Assembly (NCBI GenBank): GCA_914767715.1
Contig: OU612073.1
Span: 14,384,001 to 14,448,000, forward strand
Direction: 5' to 3'
Length of the DNA: 64,000 bases
Source: Membranipora membranacea
Lineage: Eukaryota > Bryozoa > Gymnolaemata > Cheilostomatida > Membraniporidae
Within the stretch, counting starts at the first letter, position 1. Every line of letters begins with the position of its first letter. Positions 40,225 through 51,389 of this stretch are shown in pieces. Under the pieces are notes generated by a model, which ran no database searches, was not told the origin of the DNA, and was given only the letters and a program-made list of their open reading frames with translations. The position numbers and the translations under genes are program-made.

Positions 40225-40349
40225 TAGTCTAAGTGCTCAGACTCCAAGGCGCAGGGAGTTACTTGCGCAAGCTATCAAACTGATAGCTTGATAGCTTGAT
40301 AGCTTGCGCAAGTAACTCCCTGTGCCTTGGAGTCTGAGCACTTAGACTA
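40225..40349. mobile_element. 125-bp near-perfect hairpin element with exact 9-bp target duplication
   Basis: The arms of about 55 bp are almost perfect reverse complements, starting TAGTCTAAGTGCTCAGACTC and running to the centre, which holds tandem GATAGCTT. Exact copies of GGTCACGGT flank both sides (40216-40224 and 40350-40358). The 9-bp duplication points to Mutator-like transposase. Almost no mismatches between arms suggest a recent insertion. It is the sister of the 20.3-kb element. Confidence 0.82.
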
Positions 40350-41080
40350 GGTCACGGTTCTCTTACCACTTATAATATTAGATATTCTGTATGATAAATA
40401 ACCGTCGGCTACAGATCTAAATGGTCTACAAGGTAATGAATAGTCTCTTTTTTAAGTCAAACATGCTGGCAGTCAATTCTGATTTGGTACTGTCATGCGA
40501 TTTATCCTAGCCGGGTCTTTACTGAACAGCGCTCAAAAGATGAATTGTGCATTTTCACACCCAACATGCAGTTAAAGTAACCCAACCTGCCTCTTAAATT
40601 TAAAGAATAGCCAGATTTCTGTTGGGCACGGCTACTATGTGTTCCAGACCTGATAAATATCTCTGCATTGAAGACTTAGAAACGTATGTTAAATTATGTC
40701 AGATAAGATAAACCAGACCTCAACACGATGCTGTTCTACATGCTTAACTCTGATCTGGAGACTTCCATCGCTCGTCATTGTTACCAAACTAGGTATAACA
40801 TCCTCAGGTAGATAAAAATATACAGTAAATAAATATGTCGCAATCTGGCAAATTACCATCTGGAAAGTATTTGTTATCGTAGTACAGGGTTAAAAAAGCT
40901 AGGCATTATCGCATTCAACCAAGAATCCCAATCAACTCCAATTTGTTTTTGACTATCTTTTATTTGCAAACATTTTTCTTTGCATTTACATGAAAATTTC
41001 TACAGCCTACTGATGATTTTCAACAACAATAACAAATTATCAGCTATGAATTTTAAACATTGCAATATAGAGGTGAGGAT

Positions 41081-41741
41081 TCAGTGGCTTGATGGTGGAT
41101 ACTCATACTTTAGAAGACCCTGGGTGTGTTCCAGGTAGGTTTGTGTTTTCTTGTTCTCAATATAATTCATGCAAATAACAGTGATACAAATTACAACAAG
41201 TGAAATCACCGCAACAATTCTGATACAGCAGGATACTACTATTAGGGCTTTAGTTGGGGTGACTTTATTTGAGGTTTGTGTATCCGTAGCTTGTGATCTG
41301 TAGGTACAGAATATCGTCATATAATCTAAAACAAAATTACCAATAATCAAGTTATTTGCAGTTTAGAACACAAGCAGTCTTTGTGCAGACGACAAAATTA
41401 TTTTACAACTTATAAAACTATGAAGAACCTTAAAACTAGCTTTTGTATGCCTTCACTTTATTCCATCTAGTTTTTAGATAGAAAGGCTAGAGTAACTTAC
41501 CTGGACATAAAGCTCTGCACTTATCAGCACCGATACTCCTGAGCTCTGCATGGTTACATAGATCAGCATCAAAGTAGCATTCCGTGGTGTTAATGTAATC
41601 GCCTAAGCAGTCACGGTAAGTTAATGTCGAGTAATCACTGCTTCAATTCAGAATCTGGATATCGTCTCTCGATGAAATTGAGGCTCTGGCTGCAAACTGG
41701 CTCAAAAAAATCAATATCCATAGCATTGATGTATATGTCAT
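41081..41741 (-). pseudogene. R1: broken member of the eight-Cys type I receptor family
   Basis: Two exons on the minus strand: 41741-41501 and 41325-41081 (intron phase 1). A signal peptide is intact (MTYTSMLWILIFLSQFAARA), followed by RDDIQILN, then TGA exactly where R2 has the first conserved Cys (RDNHQILLC). The ectodomain continues in frame (SDYSTLTYRDC) but nine residues that hold FNQYRP, the fourth Cys and its neighbours are missing (CYFDADLC). The rest (KCRALCPG, then DYMTIFC) fits the family, and exon 2 encodes a Ser/Thr stalk, a hydrophobic membrane segment with Val/Ile runs and a short tail ending KYEYPPSSH. Two independent defects make this a likely pseudogene, although splice sites and the downstream frame stay open. 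TGA at a Cys could in principle code selenocysteine; I see no support for that. Confidence 0.75.
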
Positions 41742-42138
41742 CTTCTCAAAAGGCCTCAGAAATCAGGAGGAAAATATTCTGTTTGAGAATTGACACAGCC
41801 TCAAACCCGCACTACTTGCCTCTGACCATCGATTGTTTTTGAATGCCTCAAAGTTTTACTAGACGACTCACTGTTTTATCATTTGAAATAGTATCATCAG
41901 AGACTGTATATAATATATGTACTGCTTAGCTGAAGGGGTCCAAACACTCTGAAATATGAATGATAGGGTTAGTGTAATGGTAAGGTTGGTCCTCACACTA
42001 AATTTAATTGCATATAAAAATTGTTATTGTAATAAGTAACTATCCTGTCATTGTTAGTGAATAAATATCAATGTACTTGTAGGACTACATTAAATAGTAT
42101 GTATGATCACTGACATATTTCCTAATTTATCCTGCAAC

Positions 42139-42221
42139 TGGGGGTCTGGGGGTCTGGGGATCCTGGGGGTCCGGGGGTCCGGGGGTCTGGGAGTCTGGGG
42201 GTGCGGGGGTCTTGGTCTGGG
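42139..42221 (+). repeat. G-rich minisatellite
   Basis: About nine tandem copies of a GGGGGTCTG-like unit of 9-10 bp, with runs of four to five G on the plus strand that could form G-quadruplexes. It lies in the intron of the PRR5 pseudogene and is absent from the parent intron. Confidence 0.8.
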
Positions 42222-43107
42222 TATACAGCACAGCTTGTGTACTATGGGTACAAGCACCATAACTCAAGAGGAATAAGTCTCACCGCTTAAAAGACAAAAC
42301 TTGATGGCTTGTCTTTATGAATTTATAAAAAAATGTGTGAATATGTGGAGCCAACCCCAAACTCGGGTTAATGTTGCTGATTAACTCAAGCAGGGAGTTT
42401 GGGACCAAACTCCTTGACTCAAGCAACATTTTACTTAAAACATTTTTCCTTAGTTGTGTATGTGAATTGCCTCCCCATGGCTAGAGAAAAGACAACCCCT
42501 ATCTTAAAATAATTCATAATCCATTAACTATATAACAAAACGAGCTCTCATGCATTCTAGCTGTTGCACATAGGGGATTCATGTGCCTTCGCTCACCAAA
42601 AGCGCAAGGAACATCTGTTCCAGAGAGCTGACAGTTTCCTCATCGTCCGCTGACTTTCTTGTGTATACAGAGGAGGCTCTGGCCTTTCTTTGCTGCATCC
42701 TTGATAGCAGCAAAATATTACCTGTGATAAATGAAAACTTTAAAAATGAGGAAACTAAATCCATTTTGTGAGTTCAATACCATTTATTTTATTTAAGTAT
42801 CATTATAGGTCATAGTTTGATATATCAGTTGACAAACGCTTTACTGAGCCATTGTCAGGTATAAAATCATAACTCGATTTTACCTCTGATTTGAGTTTTT
42901 AATAACATTTCATCTCTAAATGCTACCAGTGTCCTCTCCTTTATATGCAGATTCTTGTACTGTAACAAGAAGACATTGAAAATTGATGTAGAGTGATGAT
43001 GGAGATGGTTTTAGGAAGCTTTGAGGAGGGGGTATTCTAATAGTTGTCAAAGATCGTGGATACCCATACTCTGCTTTTACAATAGCTTTTAATACAACAG
43101 CTTCAAT

Positions 43108-43132
43108 TCTATATATATATATATATATATAT
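43108..43132. repeat. (TA)n microsatellite
   Basis: An uninterrupted TA dinucleotide run in the pseudogene intron. The parent copy near 36.5 kb has only TATATAAATATA, so it expanded after duplication. Confidence 0.75.
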
Positions 43133-43987
43133 ACTCTCAACCAACATTTTCTCAATCACCTCGTTGGGACTATGACACCATGATCACAACAAGTTATTTA
43201 AGAACAAATTGGTTTCGTTTGTTGCCGTTGGGAAGTTTTTAAAAAGAAATTTGGGTATAAAAGGCTCACGCCAGGGTTGCCGGAGTTGTCTTGGTTATTC
43301 TCAGAGTTTTAACTTCTCGGCTGATAAACAACGTTGTCTGTACATTACAGAATACCTACAATTCTAGGTATCAAACTAACCGTGCTTGGCCAACAGTGGT
43401 TTAGTAAAAATAGAGTTGGGTGAGGAAGTCGGGGGGATAAGGGGAAGGGGAGAGGAACAGGGAGGACTGGTTTTACCTCATCACTGGCACGGCAGTTTGC
43501 ATGCGGATATTTATACCATATTGTGGTACTCTGAAACACAGTCTGTCATATTAAATCAGTGGAAAATATATAAGCTTTTGCTAGAAGTCGATAATACCAA
43601 AGAATATGCATCAAACTGGGATAATTCCAATACCGAGCAAGTGAATAAAAAACGCATTTGTCTCATTCTACAATCCCAATCTACCTGGACTCTGCAGTAC
43701 ACACAACCCAAGCCTATATTTCATACTAAGCTTACTGTGGGTGACTGTGGGAATAGCAGGAGGCGAAGTTGGCAACATAGCAAACTGTAGACGCTTTGTG
43801 AACACATTGTGAAAACTATTCAAGTCGAATATTTTAAGTAAGCACTCACAGGCAGCACGCCACAGAAGATAACTTGTAAAGCCGGCAAAAGTTCTTTGTA
43901 GAAATGATTCCAGATATTTGAGGATGTGGAAGTTACGAAACATGGTGGTAGAGGATGAGGGAGAAGCACTCCTCGATAATCTCTCAA

Positions 43988-45160
43988 TTCTCAAACAGAA
44001 TATTTTCAGAATTTCCTTTTACCTTAGCCTTGTGTATGATTTTGTCGGAATGTGCATAGCAAATGTCAGGATCCAATTGTGTTGTGTAATTGTGTGTGCT
44101 AATTCTGTTGTGTAAGAACTTGTCACTATTGATAATATCTGTTACACTTTCAAACTTTACAGGGCTGTTGTCTCCATTACTGTTGTCTTCCAGTTGTGAC
44201 TATGTGTCTGTTGGAGTCACTTTGCACTGGTTCAAAATGCAATAATATGTCCCACACTCTCTGCTCACACTTTATATTTTTCGCAAATTTATTAGTTGTC
44301 TTACCTCAAACTAAGAGAAGACAACTAATAATTACATGATTTCCTTTAACCAGTTAGTTCCCTCTCTGGTGGTTGTGTGCAAAGGCCAGGCATTGAAGCG
44401 CCAGCTTTTAAAATCCACATCCACTGGGGGAACAAACTTGTTCCATTGATTATGATCACAGACTAAGGCTCAACCCATAGAGCTATTGTATAATAACTCT
44501 ATGGGCTAAACGGATAGCTGGGGATTCATATAACAAAAAGTGCCAGAGGAAAAATTGAAAAATGGAGACACTTTTTTACAAGGCGTTCCAGTTGGGAAGG
44601 AATTGACGAGAATTTTGCTATTTGCTATTTGAATTTGAGGGACATGGTTATCATGTCTGATCCCTACCGTAATTGATACTTTTCTGCAATAAGCATCTTT
44701 CTAATCATACGACTTGAGGAAAGACAGAGCATATACTCTTGTTCTGCACTTGAATTTCAAATTGATATAGGGGCTGTGGAGATGGGCTCGCCAAGAACAA
44801 AATTTTTAAAAAAGAGACAGTTTTTAGGGCGTTTTAAAGCGATATCCTTTTGGGGTGAGATGCAATGAGCTTGTCAACATCGGATTTTCACAAGGTCAAT
44901 CCCCCTCTGCATCCATTTTAGAACATGCAGTGTCAAGAGGCTGCTTGTTTTGAGCCCGGCCCATATTGGCTCGGAGGCATGTTTTTAGGGGGCCATAGTG
45001 CTGAAGGGTAGCTCACACGGTTTAGGTCTAAACGTATTGATGAACTCTAAATCTTTTATCAAGCAGAAATTTGATAATTGAATCAGCTACATTAGTATAA
45101 TCTCTTCATAATCCCTTCAAATGACACAAGGGGCCCTCCTTTTGATAAACGTAAATAGAG
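43988..45160. other. Intergenic region between the PRR5 pseudogene and R2
   Basis: No coding similarity was recognised. Only a short hairpin (CCCATAGAG ... CTCTATGGG near 44.48-44.51 kb) stands out. Confidence 0.4.
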
Positions 45161-45166
45161 TTTATT
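45161..45166 (-). promoter_or_regulatory. Candidate polyadenylation signal of R2
   Basis: TTTATT on plus, AATAAA on minus, about 375 nt beyond the R2 stop codon. Confidence 0.35.
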
Positions 45167-45539
45167 TGCTTTCATAACACGTATGTCAATTTTAGGGGGT
45201 TTGGAGTGGTAAGGCCATGGTTAATCTGAGATCCCGTTTAATGGCTTGTAGATGTAATAATCCCTTTTGGTTTTCAGCATCAAATTATATTTTGGTATGA
45301 TTTTAAAGATTTAAAATATATAAAGTTATAAAACTATAATGAAACTACAAAGTAAAAAATATATATTTGTTTTACAAAGAAAACCACATTATTAGAATTA
45401 GAGATATACATGTATGAAACGGAAATGAACTTGAGGCATTCGTGTGATGATATGATTGTCTTGTAGAGGAGCACATGTTATGATACATAGCAGTACCCCC
45501 TTATGTTGATCAGATTGAAGTAAGGTTCTCAATATTACA

Positions 45540-48010
45540 TTACGCCGAATATCTTAGTAGGTTTATTTGATTATCGTGAGATTCAGTTTTATTTGCTGTT
45601 ACTTGGTGGACTTGTACAGGATCAACCTTCTTCATCATACCAGATTTTTCTGTATAGGAGTATGCATCTACAACAAAATAATCCAAGATAATTTTAACAG
45701 AACTTCTTTGGCAACAACAGTCATTTCAAGGGTAGGCTAGCTAATCTCCTGCATCAATTTGTTGGAAGAAAAGTTTAAAAGCCACAATGTCTATTTAACA
45801 TCAAGAGTACAACATGTAAATAAACTTGTATTGTAAATTAGTAATTGAGCTACTTCCTGAATTACATACATACATAGTAGTTGACCGGGCTGAGGTGGGC
45901 TTTTGACATTCAACTGCGAACATTATACAATATACTTAACAACATTGTACCAATGTTGTTTGTCATGGATATACTTACGCAACTATTCAAATAAACACTA
46001 TTATTGTTAGTACCAGGAAGTTGAGGGAATTAACAAATATTGATGAAAGGATAAAGCTAACAATACAACGATAACTTCCCCCTAGCCAAAAATTCCCGAC
46101 ATTCACTGGATGTTTGTTTAGCAACTTACATGAGCCATTATAGATACTTTTATTGGCAACCGAAGTCATCTCATTGGAAATGTTTTGCACTCAGTGCCAG
46201 AATAGAAATTGAAACTTCCCTGATTAAATATTGGCCATAATATCATGTGAACTTCCTGGTTTAACCAGAGATTGTATTTTCTATAGTCTCTGGTAAACCC
46301 ATTATGTATGTGTCACTGAAATCACAGATTTAAGACTATTTTAACCAATAGGCGACAGCTCAGCTGCAGCTTTGGAAATTTTTATTATAAGGTCTTATAT
46401 GATTGCACATCAAAAATTCAGATATTTCAAATACCAAAAGAAAGGTCTTACCCAGCTGCAATGGTCTATGCTGGGAAGTAGAGGACATGATATACACCAA
46501 AAGGCCAATTGACAACTTGCGGGTTGCATAGGGGCGTGACATAACTATTTTTGAAGTAGAGGACAAATTGATGACTGAAAAAACTTTTGTGCTCCCTACT
46601 AGAAGTATAAGTAGACTTAGTGTCATTTGTTTTTCATTTTTACGCACTGAGGTTAAAAAACAAAATACAACTTGTTTTTCATTTCCTGTTCCAAAACAAC
46701 GAATCAGAATATGAAAAGTAATTTTTTTTTCATTTTTGTATTGATGAAAACCGAAATCCTATTTTTATATTTCTGTGCGACTTGACTGTATTGTGCAACA
46801 CAATTTATTTTACAGTGCTGGGGTGAAAATTCGCCTGCCGCTTGTTGATGCAAATTGCATGTTAAGCTTGCTGCCTTATGTGTGCCGCCGCTGGTGTGCA
46901 CAGTGTGCTTCCAACGATGGTGAGCTGCTGCTTGTGTGCTGCATATTGTGTGTTGAGTTAGCTGCCAATGGTAGGTGGGCTGGTGTATGTGGCCTGCAGC
47001 TTGTTGGCTGCAGTCCATGAGTTGCCGCTGGTGTGTTGCCATAGGTGTTCTGCCGCTGCTGTGCTTTCAATTGTACGCTCTGCATGATACCTCTGCTGGG
47101 TGTGCTGCCGCACACCATTAATGCTGCACAACATTGCTGCCGCTGGTGTGCTGCTGCTGGTGTGCTGCCAGTGTGAGCCTTATTATAATAAATAAGCTAT
47201 TTTCGCTAACCATGTGTTGACCTTATCACACCTTTTTAAAATAATACCGTTTTGGTACCCACTACAATTGTTACTTTACTAAATTCTTACCAAGTGAGCA
47301 TGTAGGTCTTTGTTTCACAGCATTGCATTCCTGCACATGCATTCTTGCATTGCGCGGATAAATGAATATTGCTAAGAGAAGTGATGTCATCAATACAATG
47401 ATGACGACACAAGCTACAATCATGGGTACTAAGTAGCTTGACCTCTGTGTAGGTTCGTTGTGTAAGGAGACAGTGAACAGTGGGAATGCATCGGTTGAAG
47501 ATCTTGTAGTGATAGATTTTATTGTTGGTGATCCATAGACACAGTTTGTCTCTGCATAGTCTGAAAAGAAATAAAATCCAGACTGCTATACAAAATGACC
47601 CACACTCCAGCCCACTCCAGAAACAACTTTAACCTACAAACCTTCAGTGTGACATTTGGAGAGGTGCAGTAGTTGTATAACAATATTCAGACAATAGACT
47701 GTAATGTTGTGTCACTCTATAACTTACCCGGACAAAGACCGAGGCACTTTTCGGCATCCATACTGCCTGACTCCACATTGTTACACACACCGGCACATGG
47801 ACGGTACTGATTGAAAAATTCCTTGAAGTAGCACCCGGCAGTGTTGTGGAATTCACCTGAGCAGTCCTTGTAGGATAAAGTTGAGTATTCTCCTTTGCAT
47901 AGCAGAATTTGATGATTATCTCTATATCTAGATACTGCCTGAGAGCAAGGTATAGATAATAGCACCAGAAGTAGTGGTAAATCCGCTTTGTAATCTGTAA
48001 AGTATCTCAT
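45540..48010 (-). CDS. R2: type I membrane protein with eight-Cys ectodomain (candidate TNF-receptor-like), apparently intact
   Basis: Exons on the minus strand: 48010-47728, 47560-47291 and 45667-45540; both introns are phase 1; 226 aa. Residues 1-25 are a signal peptide (DLPLLLVLLSIPCSQA). The ectodomain has eight Cys with spacing 11-9-11-3-12-3-8, starting CKGEYSTLSYKDC and including GCYFKEFFNQYRPCAGVC. The eighth Cys opens exon 2 (DYAETNC), followed by a Ser/Thr stalk, one membrane segment (YLVPMIVACVVIIVLMTSLL) and a tail that ends DNQINLLRYSA. I assigned the last exon because its acceptor, phase and open frame fit; another small exon in the 1.6-kb intron cannot be excluded. The C-x3-C-x(n)-C-x3-C half and the EYSxL start recall BCMA/TACI-type TNF-receptor modules, with an insertion of about 20 residues; this is inference. 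Confidence 0.72.
46830..47175. repeat. Imperfect GTGTGCTGC-type repeats in R2 intron 2
   Basis: The words GTGTGCTGC, TGCCGCTGGTGTG and close variants recur many times at irregular spacing. Open frames on both strands here (Gln/His-rich on minus, Cys-rich on plus) follow from the repeat and are not supported as genes. Confidence 0.65.
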
Positions 48011-48262
48011 GATTCAGTTGTATCTGTTGATTTTATTGCAGCACTGGTTAGATGTAACACTCTGACAGTAATGAATGCCTGCCACTATTTTACAACATGT
48101 TGAAAGGAAACCTCCTGGTTGTGAAAAATTAATGAGGAAGTTTCCCACAATCCTTAAGTTCAATGTATTGGCAACCGCTCATTGAAATTAGTGGAATTTG
48201 TCCTGCTCTGGAAAAAACACACACATTCCACTGCAAAACTTGATCTTATCTCCACTTGATCA

Positions 48263-48395
48263 CAGTTTCATTTTGAGGGTAATCAGAAATCAATTTCCTT
48301 TCCATGACACATGTCCAGCTCTCGCCTAATGAAATCCCCTTATCACAGATAAGGGGAAATTTAGCCCCAAAATTATTACCCTCAAAATGAAACTG
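48263..48395. repeat. Inverted repeat, possible small MITE
   Basis: The 21-bp arms are perfect reverse complements: the left arm contains TTTCATTTTGAGGGTAAT, the right ATTACCCTCAAAATGAAA. Inside is a second hairpin, CCCCTTATC ... GATAAGGGG. No target duplication was found. Confidence 0.6.
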
Positions 48396-49860
48396 GAGAA
48401 TTTATGACCAACTAATTATAAAGTGATAGCCAATAGCCATATCGTAGAAAAACTACCTGAAATTAGCTTATTTTATCAAAATTTATTAAAGATAGACAAG
48501 ACACTTCTGTTGCATGCACAAGTGTCAGAAACGTCGCAATGTAGCGTTCAACTTACATCGCAACCCGAGAAAAGTCACACCGAAGGTTTTTTGTATACGT
48601 TCCAACTCACGCAACGGAAATACCATGTTGTCCTTCATATCAATGCAAATTGGGGATTATGAATTGCTGTGGATAGTGAATAGGAACATAAAGATTTTAA
48701 AACAATGTGGAGGTTGAATATAAATTTCAAAATTTTTGTCAATTCTCAAATAAAAGAAAATTTCATTTCCCAAGAAAATAATAATTATGATTAATTAATG
48801 ATGATGTCATGAGAATGTCATAATAAATAGTTGTTGATTAAGATTTAGTACAAGTGAGGGAGATTCGCATACAGCTTGTCAAGCTTGAAATAAGCCATCA
48901 TGTTTTGATATAGGTGGTGATGTTACAACATTGCATTACATAGAAACAATGGTGTAATCATCACTCTGCAATCCACAGTGCTAGCTTTTTGTTGATAACT
49001 CGAGCAACTTTGATCAGATTTTGAGCTTATGGTCTTCAATTTAAAAATTTCAACCGATAATACCCATCCGCTGAACAATAGAATCAGACCTAACACTCAA
49101 AGAAAATCCGCCCGTAAAGCAGTAATCGACAAATACCGACCCAGCAAATGCCGCACTGTAAAACGGCAGAAAAGCTTTTTTGAATTCTATATGAGATTTT
49201 TCAACTAGTGCAATATTTTCCATCAATTTTTATGTAAACATTTCAATTTTGTCAACCTTTTTAGGAGTGATACCGGAAATGTCTAAATAAACAAACATCA
49301 AACAAACATCAAACATCAAATTAAATGATTTCTGCAGTATGATAAAAAATTGAATCGTTTACTACATGTAACAGAAGCTTATACTGTTTTCAAACTCAAA
49401 AATCCGGGTCAACTGGATTAAGCTATGAACAAGAAATCTTGACTGTGGACTGCAAGTCACTGATAGTGCTGGTGCAATTTTACAGAACTCTACGTTGCTT
49501 TGTAACAGTTGATCTCAAGGGTATGGCACTCGAAAAAAACTTTAACAATGCTTTTTTCTAGAAATATTGATGCTTGTATGCAACAAAATCCATTCAATTG
49601 GCTGTTAGCTTGCTGATCAGTATATACCATGATGCAATACTCTGGAATTCCCACGTAGTTCAGGGCCAAAAGAGTTAGACTTGGTTCATCTTGGAAAATC
49701 AAAATATTGCATCATGAGAATGATATAATACTGTTATTGGTTGATTAAGTCTAAGTCAGAAAGAGTTGAAACGGTTAACGCAACAATAGCACTCAGTCAA
49801 GCGGTGTCAATAACTTAGACTTAAATTATCAAATAAGTTAACAAGTAAAAAACAAGTTAA

Positions 49861-49956
49861 ATTAAATAAAATCAAATAAAATAAAATAAAATCAAATTGT
49901 ATCAAATTAAATCAAATTAAATCAAATTAAATCAAATTAAATCGAATTAAATCAAA
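49861..49956. repeat. 10-bp tandem repeat
   Basis: Repeats of AAATCAAATT preceded by AAAATAAAAT variants; about nine units, with one G substitution near the end. Confidence 0.8.
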
Positions 49957-51389
49957 TACATTACAAATAAGTATGCAAATATCAGTGCTAGATGTTGATC
50001 AGTATCCCTTTATGACAGCAGCAACTGGATCTGGGGTAATAATGCTGATTAGCGATCTGAACCTAGGAAGTGAAAGAAATGGGTTTATTGACGCAAAAAA
50101 TACTCTTCATTAGCAAAGGGCAAATTTAAATGTCAATTTAAATTATCTGCCTATATAGGGTGACTAACATTGAACAGGATGGAAGGTCAATGAATGACAA
50201 TGTATAAAGTTGTCTCAAAATAATTGCATCACCTTTCCATGTAAGTAATGCATGTATGACGTCCCAATAGCCTACTGATTAAGACATCTTATCGGTACTA
50301 AGACATCATCACCAAATACACAGATTTTGATATTCTCTCAATGATAATGTTTTATGGCTGTATAAATGCATGTAAATAGATGTTGATGATGAATTATCTT
50401 TGTAGGACTAATGTTTTTTTAGACATTGGCCCCATCATAAACTAAATCATACCATACATATGTTAAGTCTACAATAGGGCTAGAAAGAAGAGAATAGCAG
50501 CAGCCCAAAAATCTATCAGTCAGGACACATAAATTGTGAAAAAGACAACTCATGGCGTCATGTTACTTGCATAAACTGACAAGAGATAGTATATGGCTTG
50601 AAGGGTACAAATCTAGTAAAAGAATTTGAGCTATGTCAGGAAGGAAAAAAAGGCCTTTCATATTTAAGTGTGTCTGCATTCTGCAAGACAAATTGACATT
50701 GTAAGCTGTATATTTTGTGGAGATTTGTGCGTAGTCAGATGGCAATTTCCCCTCCATGATTCAAAACAGCAATTACTATAATTATCTGCTCAATGCACTG
50801 GTGTAGATTTGGATGTATATCATTCAAATGAGTGCATCCTTAAATTTTTTTAAACTGCCTAATTTTTGGCTACAATTTCCTTCTCAGGTTTTTTGCCCTA
50901 GTGAGTATATTCAGGTTCAAATTAAAATATCTGATATCTCAGGAGAAATTAGAAATGTGGAATCAAATATGAAAATAAATGGAATTCAATTTTAGTAAAA
51001 GACATATGATCTTGAAACATGAGAATATTTCCCATGTGCAAAATAAGCATATCCCTATTGTATACTTATCATAGAATGATATTACAGAATCAGATTCAGC
51101 TTCAATATTTTTAAATTTAAAAGTTAGAAATTCAAATCGATGCTACCTAGAGAGGTAGTGAATACAAGCTCGAGCCTAGTGTGCTTATCCATCTGATCAT
51201 TTGACACCTTTTCAACTCATAGTTGAGAGCAGCAGCCCATCAGAACTTGTTTCTAATTTGTGCCAAAATGCTTTGTTCTTGGGTCAAGTAAATTTTGATG
51301 GCTTACGACCAGAAAACCTGAGCAGAATTCTATGAGACAATTTTTTTAGATTTCTGTTGTAAACCTAATTTGTATCAAAATCTTTAATG

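Larger units (their letters stand above)
41917..43987 (-). pseudogene. Partial duplicate of the PRR5-like gene with terminal micro-inversion
   Basis: This segment copies 35106-37393, exons and introns alike, at roughly 90% identity in the exons. It has the first 32 nt of exon 6 (41948-41917), complete exons 5 (42721-42597) and 4 (42959-42884) with intact splice sites and open frames, and the last part of exon 3 (43921-43850). The next 66 bp (43922-43987) are the preceding part of exon 3 in reverse orientation, after which similarity stops. Exons 1, 2, most of 6 and 7 are absent, so no normal protein can be made. The copy ends only 176 bp upstream of the R1 start codon. The intron 5 copy carries a G-rich minisatellite where the parent has a SINE. 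Confidence 0.88.
48011..51389. other. Spacer between R2 and R3
   Basis: Upstream of R2 and downstream of R3. It holds an inverted repeat (48263-48395) and a 10-bp AT-rich tandem repeat (49861-49956). No ectodomain-like exon or other gene was recognised. Confidence 0.45.

Noticed and set aside
41714-41722. Selenocysteine readthrough at the R1 TGA
   Set aside because: The actual TGA lies near 41649, inside exon 1. No SECIS-like structure was seen downstream by eye, and R1 also lost a core segment, so nonsense decay is the simpler reading. I keep it only as an alternative.
46704-47118. Gln/His-rich and Cys-rich frames near 46.7-47.1 kb
   Set aside because: They are products of the GTGTGCTGC-type repeats in R2 intron 2.
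50563-50757. A small minus-strand frame sharing a P-S-[DN]-Y-A word with the 55.1-kb frame
   Set aside because: The similarity covers about 24 bases only and does not extend either way, so it is probably chance.
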